Assembly (NCBI GenBank): GCA_013205335.1
Contig: JABMNB010000500.1
Coordinates: 1 to 6,323, forward strand
DNA length: 6,323 nt
Direction: 5' to 3'
Source of the DNA: Rhodospirillales bacterium
GTDB taxonomy: Bacteria > Pseudomonadota > Alphaproteobacteria > Reyranellales > Reyranellaceae
The position numbers were made by a program, and so were the translations under genes. The notes under the pieces are model-generated. The model had not been told where the DNA came from and searched no databases. It was given only the letters and a program-made list of their open reading frames with translations. Below, one piece after another: positions 1 to 5,575 of the stretch. Numbering within the stretch: position 1 is the first letter of the stretch; every line of letters begins with the position of its first letter.

Positions 1-1
1 G

Positions 2-124
2 ATCAACGTCACCTCGCCGACCGGCCTGCAGCAGATCAATCGTTTCGACGGCGTCTCGCTGGAGGCCCAGATCTGGGACCGTATCGAGATCCGCTATCAG
101 GAAACCCGCGGGAGCACGTCATGA
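2..124 (+). CDS. C-terminal end of an unidentified protein (5' truncated)
   Basis: An open frame enters from the left edge and ends at the TGA at 122-124, leaving 40 visible residues. The fragment contains the stretch TSPTGLQQINRFDGVSLEAQ and ends in ETRGSTS. It is mixed polar and hydrophobic, with no membrane segment, cysteine motif or repeat that I recognise, so I give no function. Support for it being real: the frame is open to the edge, it has normal GC-rich codon use, and its stop overlaps the next start in ATGA (121-124), the same arrangement as the following gene pair. It probably forms the upstream part of an operon with the ankyrin gene and arfB. Confidence 0.6.
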   Translation: MNVTSPTGLQQINRFDGVSLEAQIWDRIEIRYQETRGSTS

Positions 125-684
125 TCCGACGCACGTTTCTTTCCATCTCGATGATCCTGCCGGCCGGCGCGGCCGTGGCGCAGGCCTCGAACTCCGACCT
201 GTTCGGCCAGAAGCAGATCGTGCGGGCCGTGATCGAAGGAGATGAGGAGAAGGTGCGTCAGGCGTTGCTCAAGCAGGAGAGCCCGAACCAGACGGCCAAT
301 AACGGGCAGCCGCTGCTGGTCGTGGCGACCCGCGCCGGGCACGTCCCCGTGGTCGAGACCCTCCTGAAGGGCGGGGCCCAGCCCGATGCGGTCGATCTTG
401 AAGGCTACACCGCGCTCATGCGGGCTTCGGAGAAGGGCGATGTCGACATCGCCGAGATCCTGCTCCGTCGCAATGCCAGCACGCGCGTGCAGAATCGCCA
501 GGGCCAGACGGCGCTGATGGTCGCCTCGGGGCGGGGCTATGCGGAGATCGTGAAGCTGCTGCTCGACAAGAAGGCCGATCCGAACTCGCGCGACTTCACC
601 GGACGCACCGCGCTCAGCTACGCCAGGCAGGCCAACCGCGGCTCCATCGAGGCGATGTTGCGCAAGGCCGGCGGCAAGGAATGA
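121..684 (+). CDS. Secreted ankyrin-repeat protein, 187 aa
   Basis: Ankyrin repeats are protein-binding scaffolds, so a binding role is likely, but the partner cannot be read from the sequence. Residues 1-22 look like a Sec signal peptide: RR near the start, a hydrophobic core (FLSISMILPAGAAVA), and cleavage likely after AVA (residue 20) or AQA (residue 22), implying a periplasmic location. About four to five ankyrin repeats follow, at roughly 31-61, 62-94, 95-127, 128-160 and a partial one at 161-187. The central repeats keep the helix signatures TALMRASEKGDVDIAEILL and TALMVASGRGYAEIVKLLL. The ATG at 121 is preceded by GGGAG at 110-114 with six-base spacing and overlaps the upstream stop. 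Its own stop overlaps the arfB start in ATGA (681-684). Family membership is clear; the biological role is unknown. Confidence 0.9.
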   Translation: MIRRTFLSISMILPAGAAVAQASNSDLFGQKQIVRAVIEGDEEKVRQALLKQESPNQTANNGQPLLVVATRAGHVPVVETLLKGGAQPDAVDLEGYTALMRASEKGDVDIAEILLRRNASTRVQNRQGQTALMVASGRGYAEIVKLLLDKKADPNSRDFTGRTALSYARQANRGSIEAMLRKAGGKE

Positions 685-1124
685 CCTCTGCCGGGACGAC
701 GCCGATCCGGGTGACCGGCTCGCTGGCGATCGACCCGGACGAGATCCTGGAGACCTTCGTGCGCGCCGCCGGTCCGGGCGGCCAGCACGTCAACACCACT
801 TCCAGTGCAGTCCAGCTTCGCTTCGACGTGCGTCATTCGCCGTCGCTGCCGGAGGACGTGCGGCAGCGGCTCGAGCGTCTCGCCGGGCGGCGCCTCACGC
901 GCGACGGCGTGCTGGTCCTCATGGCCCAGGGCCAGCGCAGCCAGTTGCGCAACCGCGAGGAGGCGCTCGCGCGTCTGATCGAGCTGATCCGCGAGGCGGC
1001 CCGTCCGCCGGTGCCGCGCAAGAAGACCAAGGTGAGCCGGGCCAGCAAGCGGCGCCGCGTCGACGACAAGAAGCGTCACGGCGCTGTCAAATCCCTGCGA
1101 AACGCCCGGACATCCGACGACTGA
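681..1124 (+). CDS. arfB: Alternative ribosome-rescue factor ArfB (YaeJ-type peptidyl-tRNA hydrolase), 147 aa
   Basis: ArfB enters the A site of ribosomes stalled on mRNAs lacking a stop codon and hydrolyses the peptidyl-tRNA ester. The diagnostic release-factor motif GPGGQHVNTTSSAVQLRFDV occupies residues 31-50, with the catalytic GGQ at 33-35. There is no codon-recognition domain, as expected for ArfB rather than RF1/RF2. Residues 111-142 form a strongly basic tail (PRKKTKVSRASKRRR, then DDKKRHGAVKSLRNAR), which in this family lies in the empty mRNA channel. At 147 aa the length fits the family. The ATG at 681 overlaps the ankyrin stop. An AAGGA directly abuts it, too close to be a normal ribosome binding site, so translation is probably coupled. 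All key residues are intact. Confidence 0.95.
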   Translation: MTSAGTTPIRVTGSLAIDPDEILETFVRAAGPGGQHVNTTSSAVQLRFDVRHSPSLPEDVRQRLERLAGRRLTRDGVLVLMAQGQRSQLRNREEALARLIELIREAARPPVPRKKTKVSRASKRRRVDDKKRHGAVKSLRNARTSDD

Positions 1125-1190
1125 CGGCGCAAGGCGGTTTGCGTTGGACTCGCACCCTCAAACCAGACGGGGTGCCGCGCGGCGGACGTT
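1125..1190. repeat. Short intergenic stretch with two small inverted repeats
   Basis: Between the arfB stop and the first recognisable fumarase codons there are two short inverted repeats. One is CGCAA (1128-1132) with TTGCG (1139-1143), separated by six bases. The other is GCACCC (1152-1157) with GGGTGC (1170-1175), separated by twelve bases. Neither is followed by a T-run, so neither is a convincing intrinsic terminator. They may be the worn remains of the arfB terminator or the fumC leader, or chance in GC-rich DNA. No coding potential is evident. Confidence 0.3.
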
Positions 1191-2281
1191 CGCAAGGAGA
1201 TCGACAGCCTCGGTGAGGTGAGCGTTCCCGCCGACAAGCTCCGGGGTGCGCAGACGCAGCGGTCGCTCGAGCATTTCAGCATCGGCAAGGACCTGATCCG
1301 CGCGAGATGATCACTGCCTACGCGACCTTGAAGAAGGCCTGCGCCACGCCAACCACGCCGGCAAGCGACTGGACGACGAGGCGCACAAGCTGATCGTCGA
1401 GACCTGCGACGAGAGTCTCGCCGGCCAGCATCACGACATGTTTCCCCTGCATGTGTGGATGACCGGCAGCGGCACGCAGTTCAACCGGCTTGCGGGTACG
1501 CCGCCCGGCTCGAAGAAGCCGGTGCATCCCAACGACTACGTCAACATGTCGCAATCGTCGAACGACACGTTTCCGTCGGTCATGTACATCGCCGCCGCGG
1601 TCAACACGAAGGAGCGCCTGCTGCCGCCGCTGACGGGTCTGCCGTTCGTGACGGCGCCCAACAAGTTCACCGTGCAGGGCGCGCACGATGCGCTGGTCCA
1701 GCTCTCGGGCTCGTTCCGCACGCTCGCGGTCTCGCTCTACAAGATCGCCAACGACTTCCGCCTGATGTCCTGCGGCCCGCGCGCCGGCTTCGCCGAACTG
1801 GAGATCCCGGAGAACGAGCCCGGCTCCTGGATCATGCCGGGCAAGGTCAATCCGACCCAGGCCGAGGCGCTCACCATGATCGCGGTCCAGGTCATGGCCA
1901 ACGACGTCGCCGTGGGCTTCGGCGGCGCCAGCGGCTATCTCGAGATGAAGGTCTACAAGCCGCTGATGATCGACAACGTCGCCCACTCGATCACGCTGAT
2001 GACCGACGGCTGCGCCAACTTCCGCAAGTTCCTGGTCGGGGGCACCAGGTCCAACCTCAAGAAGATCAAGGAATAAGTCAACCGCTCGCTGATGCTGGTG
2101 ACGGCATTGGCGCCGGTGACCGGCTACGACAAGGCCTCGAAGATCGCCCACTACGCAATCGATCACGACCTCACCCTGAAGCAGGCGGCCTTGAAGCTGG
2201 AGTTCGTGACAGAAGCCGAGTTCGACCGCGTCGTCGATCCGACGAAGATGGTCCATCCCTGCGTCGCCACGGAGCAGGAAC
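1182..2281 (+). pseudogene. fumC: Decayed class II fumarase (fumarate hydratase) pseudogene
   Basis: Translation in three successive frames recovers a class II fumarase. Frame 3 (about 1182-1298) gives EIDSLGEVSVPADKL and GAQTQRSLEHFSIGKDLI. Frame 2 (about 1301-1345) gives REMITAYATLKKACA. Frame 1 (1348 on) gives ANHAGKRLDDEAHKLIVE, VWMTGSGTQF, KKPVHPNDYVNMSQSSNDTF, NKFTVQGAHDALVQLSG and IMPGKVNPTQAEALTMIAVQ. Lesions: no start codon near the N-terminus; a missing base near 1299 creating TGA at 1308-1310; a missing base near 1346; an in-frame loss of about 12 codons near 1483-1488, after TGSGTQFN; an in-frame loss of about 85-90 codons near 1630-1638, removing the catalytic GRTHxQDA and GTAVGTG segments; GSS of the signature loop changed to GSW (1822-1830); and TAA at 2074-2076 where a Tyr codon is expected. 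Homology resumes after that stop (SLMLVTALAPVTGYDKASKI) and ends near KMVHPCVATEQ, with the native stop lost. The loss sizes come from recalled family sequence. It cannot make an active enzyme. Confidence 0.95.
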
Positions 2282-2289
2282 GGCGGCGC

Positions 2290-3537
2290 CTATCGTTCGA
2301 TGATCCAGCGTCGCTCGCTCACGAAGCGGGCGGTCGCCAGGCCGAGCGCCATGCCCCCGACGATGAAGCAGCAGGCGGCGCCGGCTTCGACGGCGGCCAG
2401 CACCTCGCCCTGGTTCAGCAGTACGATTGTGCGGAAGGCGAAGATGCCCGGAGTCATGATGATGATCCCGGGCACCGTGAGGGAAATCCGCGGCTCGTGC
2501 AGCCAGCCCTGCGTGAGCGAGGCCAGCAGCCCAACGGTCAGGGCCCCGAGGAACGTGGCGGCCGGCAGGGCAAGGCCGAGATCGTGCAACGCGAGCCGGA
2601 GTTCGTTGCCGGCCAGCGAGAGCAGGCCGACCACCAGGACCGTCCTCACCGGACTGTTGTAGAGGAGCGCGAAGCCACAGCCGCCCGCGAAGCTCGCGAG
2701 CGCGCGCCACGGCACAGCCGCGAGATCGATTCCGGGACTTGCCGCTGGAGCGGACACGTCCGTCAGGCCGGCGATCGCCGCGACGGTCGAGAGGCCGAAG
2801 GCTGCGGCCAGCAGGATCATGGTGGCGTAGAAAAGCCGCGCGATGCCGGCCACGGTCTCGTGCTGGACGAGATCGAGCAGCGAGGCGACCAGGGGGAAGC
2901 CCGGCACCAGGAACAGGGCCGACGAGATGAAGCCCACGGCTAGCCCGGGAGACAAGCCGCGGCCGGCGAGGCCGATGACGATCAGGCAGTAGAGGCCGGA
3001 CGCCACGACCGCACAGAAGGCGCTCACGGCATACTGGTTCAGCTTCCGCCGGAACAACAGGGCGCGCGCCGCCTGGCCGGTGGCGCCGGCAACCATGGCC
3101 GCGCCCGTCGCCAGCAGGTCGCCGCCGTTCAGGTAGGAAAAGGCAGCCGACGCCAGGCCGATCGCGATCGCCACGGTCGCCAGCGCGTGCAGGGGCGGCG
3201 CCTTCTCGATCGCATCGAGCGCGCGGGCGAGGGCTTGTGCCGTCAGGCCGGGCTGGCTGGATTCGGCCAGCCGCTCCAGGGCGCCGATGCGCGCCGCATT
3301 GATGCCCGGCGCACCGACATCGCAGGTCAGGGTGGCGATCTGCCCGTCCCGTCGCACGGTGGCGGACATGGCGTCGAGCGTCACCTGCAGCGACAGGTTC
3401 TCGATCCCCATCTCGTCGGCCAGCCGCCCCATTGCGGCGCGCACGCGGAACGCGGTGTCGCCGGCGCGCAGCATCAGCGCGCCGAACCGCAGCAGGACGT
3501 CGAGGGTCTCGGTGAGCGGCGCTCGTGGGTCGGTCAT
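2290..3537 (-). CDS. ThrE/YjjPB-family inner-membrane exporter, 415 aa
   Basis: The family includes the Corynebacterium threonine/serine exporter ThrE and the two-part E. coli YjjP-YjjB succinate exporter; both halves are fused here. Residues about 8-110 form the soluble N-terminal part (LLRFGALMLRAGDTAFRVR; CDVGAPGINAARIGALERLA). About ten hydrophobic segments follow, near 118-135, 140-162, 168-191, 196-220, 232-258, 277-292, 298-312, 320-345, 352-372 and 380-405. LFLVPGFPL (208-216) closes the first domain, and TVPGIIIMTPGIFAFRT (354-370) is the characteristic C-terminal-domain motif. I chose the ATG at 3535-3537 because family similarity begins there and it overlaps the mqo stop in TGATG. 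A longer in-frame start at 3657 would add 40 arginine-rich, low-complexity residues inside mqo. There is no clear ribosome binding site, so coupling to mqo is likely. Substrate is uncertain: Thr/Ser by family name, or a C4-dicarboxylate by gene context. Confidence 0.9.
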   Translation of the reverse strand: MTDPRAPLTETLDVLLRFGALMLRAGDTAFRVRAAMGRLADEMGIENLSLQVTLDAMSATVRRDGQIATLTCDVGAPGINAARIGALERLAESSQPGLTAQALARALDAIEKAPPLHALATVAIAIGLASAAFSYLNGGDLLATGAAMVAGATGQAARALLFRRKLNQYAVSAFCAVVASGLYCLIVIGLAGRGLSPGLAVGFISSALFLVPGFPLVASLLDLVQHETVAGIARLFYATMILLAAAFGLSTVAAIAGLTDVSAPAASPGIDLAAVPWRALASFAGGCGFALLYNSPVRTVLVVGLLSLAGNELRLALHDLGLALPAATFLGALTVGLLASLTQGWLHEPRISLTVPGIIIMTPGIFAFRTIVLLNQGEVLAAVEAGAACCFIVGGMALGLATARFVSERRWIIER

Positions 3538-5030
3538 CAGACCGTGTGGAGGCCCAGCACTTCGGCGGTGTCCTTGCGCACGCGTTCGACCAGCGCCGCA
3601 TCGGTCTTCAGGTCCTGGCCGTAGGAGGGGATCATCTCCTTGAGCTTGGGCACCCAATGGCCGGTAAGCTGCTCGTGGAAGCAGTTCTCGAGCATGTGAA
3701 CCATGATCCAGACAGCGGTCGACGCGCCGGGCGACGCACCGAGCAGGGCGACGATCGTTGAGTCGGCCGAATGCACGATCTCGGTGCCGAACTCCAGCTT
3801 GCCGGTGTGCGCCACGTCCTTCCTGATGATCTGGACGCGTTGGCCGGCGACGTCGAACTCCCAGTCCTTTTCGTCGACGCTGGGATAGAACTCGCGCAGC
3901 GCATCGAAGCGGTGCGCCTTGGTCTGCAGCACCTGGCCGATCAGGTATTCCTCCAGGGGCAGGTTGTCCCGTGCCACGGCCAGCAGCTGCAGGAGATTGT
4001 CCGGCCGCAGCGACAGCGGCAGGTCGAACATCGAGCCGTGCTTCAGGAACTTGGTCGAGAAGCCGGCAAAGGGTCCGAACAGGAGCCAGCGCTTGCCGTC
4101 GACGTAGCGCGTGTCGAGGTGGGGCACCGACATCGGGGGCGAGCCGCTGGCCGCCATGCCGTAGACCTTGGCGAGGTGGCGGGTGGCGATCTCCTCCTTG
4201 CCCGAGCGCAGCCAGATGCCGCTCACCGGGAAACCGGCGAAGCCGTCAGCTTCGGGGATGCCGGATTTCTGCAGCAGGGTGAGCGCCGCGCCGCCGGCGC
4301 CGAGGAAGACGTAGCGCGCGCCGATCGTCTTCCTGGCGTGGGTCTTCTCGTCCTTCACGTCGAGCGTCCAGCCGTTGTCGGCGCGGCGCTGAAGGCCGGT
4401 GACCTCCTGCGAGAATTCGATCGAGAAGCCGTCCTGACGGCGGAGGTAATTCAGCAGGTTGGTGGTCAGCGCGCCGTAGTTCACGTCGGAGCCCGTGACC
4501 ATGCGCGTGGCGGCGACCGGCTGGCCAGGATCGCGGCCTTCCATGATCAGCGGCGCCCATTCGCCGATCTGCTTGTGGTCCTCGGAATACTCCATGCCGC
4601 GGTAGCAGTGATGCGCGCTCATCGCCGCGTGGCGCTTCTTCAGGAAGGCCTGGCGGTCGGCGCCGACCACGAAGCTCATGTGCGGCACGGGATGGATGAA
4701 GGACTCCGCCCGCTCGATCGCGCCCTTCCGAAGCAGGTACGACCAGAACTGCCGCGACATGTCGAACTCGACATTGACCTCCAGCGCCCGGGAGATGTCG
4801 ACGCTGCCGTCGGCGCGCTGCGGCGTGTAGTTCAGTTCGCAGTTGGCGGCATGACCCGTGCCCGCGTTGTTCCACGGGTCCGAGCTTTCCTGCGCCTCGC
4901 CTTCCAGCCGCTCGAGGATCTTGATCTTGAGATGCGGCTGCAGCTCCTTGAGGAAGGTGGCCAGCGTCATGCTCATGATGCCGGCGCCGACCAGGACGAC
5001 GTCGAAGTCGCCGGAATGATTGTCTGCCAT
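3537..5030 (-). CDS. mqo: Malate:quinone oxidoreductase (FAD-dependent), 497 aa
   Basis: Mqo oxidises malate to oxaloacetate at the inner face of the cytoplasmic membrane and passes electrons to quinone, replacing or supplementing NAD-dependent malate dehydrogenase. The FAD-binding dinucleotide fold is at the N-terminus (VVLVGAGIMSMTLA, residues 11-24). Family blocks follow: DPWNNAGTGHAANCELNYTP (51-70), GSDVNYGALTTNLL (180-193), FLGAGGAAL (242-250), FPVSGIWL (267-274), GPFAGFSTKFLK (319-330) and LLGASPGASTAVWIM (429-443). The length is normal for the family and there are no lesions. The ATG at 5028-5030 has a good ribosome binding site and fits the expected N-terminus. It lies second in a cupin-mqo-exporter operon: the cupin stop is 9 bases upstream and its own TGA shares one base with the exporter ATG. 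The fumarase remnant lies beyond the exporter on the opposite strand. Confidence 0.97.
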   Translation of the reverse strand: MADNHSGDFDVVLVGAGIMSMTLATFLKELQPHLKIKILERLEGEAQESSDPWNNAGTGHAANCELNYTPQRADGSVDISRALEVNVEFDMSRQFWSYLLRKGAIERAESFIHPVPHMSFVVGADRQAFLKKRHAAMSAHHCYRGMEYSEDHKQIGEWAPLIMEGRDPGQPVAATRMVTGSDVNYGALTTNLLNYLRRQDGFSIEFSQEVTGLQRRADNGWTLDVKDEKTHARKTIGARYVFLGAGGAALTLLQKSGIPEADGFAGFPVSGIWLRSGKEEIATRHLAKVYGMAASGSPPMSVPHLDTRYVDGKRWLLFGPFAGFSTKFLKHGSMFDLPLSLRPDNLLQLLAVARDNLPLEEYLIGQVLQTKAHRFDALREFYPSVDEKDWEFDVAGQRVQIIRKDVAHTGKLEFGTEIVHSADSTIVALLGASPGASTAVWIMVHMLENCFHEQLTGHWVPKLKEMIPSYGQDLKTDAALVERVRKDTAEVLGLHTV

Positions 5031-5034
5031 GAAA

Positions 5035-5041
5035 CTCTCCT
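5035..5041 (-). promoter_or_regulatory. mqo ribosome binding site overlapping the cupin stop
   Basis: On the minus strand AGGAGAG precedes the mqo ATG, with the GGAG core six bases from the start codon. Its first two bases belong to the cupin stop codon TAG (5040-5042), so ribosomes ending on the cupin are placed directly at the mqo start. This fixes the mqo start and supports co-transcription. Confidence 0.75.
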
Positions 5042-5441
5042 AACGGCGTTCTTCGGGGGTGGCGCGCTTGAACGGCACCGGCGCGTCCTTGCCCAGCACG
5101 ACGTAGAGGCGGCGCCAGGGCTGGTCGTCGACCAGCCTCCAGGTGTGTCCGCCGCCGGTGGTATCATCGGCCAGCAGGATGTCGCCGGGTGCGAGGACGA
5201 AATGCTGTTCGCCGCGGGTCTTGAAGTCGAGCGTGCCGCTCAGGGTGACGACGAGCTGGCGCACCGGCGCGGTGTGCCAGGCATAGGTGCCGCCGGGCTG
5301 GGTCTCCTGCAGCGATGCGCTGGTGACTTCGATATTGCCGCTGAGCAGGTCGCCATGCGCGCCCGGCTTCAGGTCGATCCAGCCTTCCTCGACATGGGAA
5401 TTCTGGTCTTCGCCCGTCCAAATCCGCACACACCGAATCAT
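5040..5441 (-). CDS. Small single-domain cupin protein, 133 aa, function unknown
   Basis: This is a small cytosolic beta-barrel (cupin) protein. Cupin motif 1 lies at about residues 50-70 (GGTYAWHTAPVRQLVVTLSG) and motif 2 at about 84-100 (APGDILLADDTTGGGHTW). The usual metal ligands of motif 1 are partly replaced: the HxH pair reads HTA and the usual Glu position reads Gln (RQ). His56 and His99 remain, so metal binding may be weak, altered or absent. The N-terminus MIRCVRIWTGEDQNSHVEE and the GDILLADDTTG stretch resemble a common group of small proteobacterial cupins without assigned function. I chose the ATG at 5439-5441, with AAGG seven bases upstream. An in-frame start at 5546 would add 35 residues (RPYRLVCLNASTDLL and an arginine-rich stretch) that do not look like cupin. 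It is the first gene of the operon with mqo and the exporter. Confidence 0.85.
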   Translation of the reverse strand: MIRCVRIWTGEDQNSHVEEGWIDLKPGAHGDLLSGNIEVTSASLQETQPGGTYAWHTAPVRQLVVTLSGTLDFKTRGEQHFVLAPGDILLADDTTGGGHTWRLVDDQPWRRLYVVLGKDAPVPFKRATPEERR

Positions 5442-5575
5442 GCCGCCGCCTTGCCTTTGCCGTGTCCAGGCGACGGTAGTACGCGCCCTTCTGGCTGGCA
5501 ACAAATCGGTCGATGCATTGAGGCAGACCAGACGATACGGTCTCAAAGAACCGACGAGGCGGGGACGATTACAGT
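5442..5575. promoter_or_regulatory. Divergent intergenic control region (cupin-mqo operon and deaminase)
   Basis: These 134 bases separate the start of the leftward cupin-mqo-exporter operon from the start of the rightward deaminase gene, so promoters for both must lie here or overlap the genes. The stretch 5500-5550 is visibly more AT-rich than the surrounding genes. I could not identify a convincing -35/-10 pair in either direction: TTGAGG at 5518-5523 could be a -35, but no good -10 lies 16-18 bases on. It holds the inverted repeat listed separately. Confidence 0.6.
5518..5546. repeat. Imperfect inverted repeat, possible operator
   Basis: The left arm TTGAG-GCAG-ACC (5518-5529) pairs with the right arm GGTCTCAA (5539-5546) as an eight-base inverted repeat with a four-base insertion in the left arm. 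A simpler reading is the perfect five-base repeat AGACC (5525-5529) and GGTCT (5539-5543) around a nine-base spacer. It ends about 30 bases before the deaminase start, a typical operator position. It could also be an mRNA leader hairpin. No regulator gene is present in the window to pair with it. Confidence 0.35.

Noticed and set aside
1290..1350. The two one-base frameshifts in fumC as sequencing errors in a working gene
   Set aside because: They could individually be errors, but the gene would still be dead because of the nonsense codon at 2074-2076, the loss of the catalytic segment and the missing start.
1318..2256. A 312-codon open frame on the - strand opposite the fumarase remnant
   Set aside because: The product is rich in Arg, His, Asp and Val and resembles no family. 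The other strand reads as fumarase, so this is an antisense shadow.
2261..2289. Hairpin GCGTCGCC / GGCGGCGC between the convergent fumC remnant and exporter as a terminator
   Set aside because: It has an eight-pair stem with one G-U wobble on the + strand but a mismatch on the - strand, a 13-base loop and no T-run on either side. Such pairings are common in GC-rich DNA.
2077..2943. Open frame continuing past the fumarase TAA on the + strand into the exporter region
   Set aside because: The first part is fumarase C-terminus (SLMLVTALAPVTGYDKASKI onward). The rest, beyond about 2281, is antisense to the exporter and is open only because the native fumarase stop was lost.
2171..3601. A 476-codon minus-strand frame overlapping the exporter in another frame
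   Set aside because: The product is dominated by Arg, Pro, Ala and Gly without membrane segments, while the alternative frame gives a clear ThrE-family protein.
3538..3657. N-terminal extension of the exporter by 40 residues (start at 3657)
   Set aside because: It lies wholly inside mqo, is arginine/glycine-rich and lacks family similarity. The TGATG start at 3535-3537 fits the family N-terminus.
5442..5546. N-terminal extension of the cupin by 35 residues (start at 5546)
   Set aside because: The added residues do not look like cupin sequence. The start at 5439-5441 has a plausible ribosome binding site and matches the family N-terminus.
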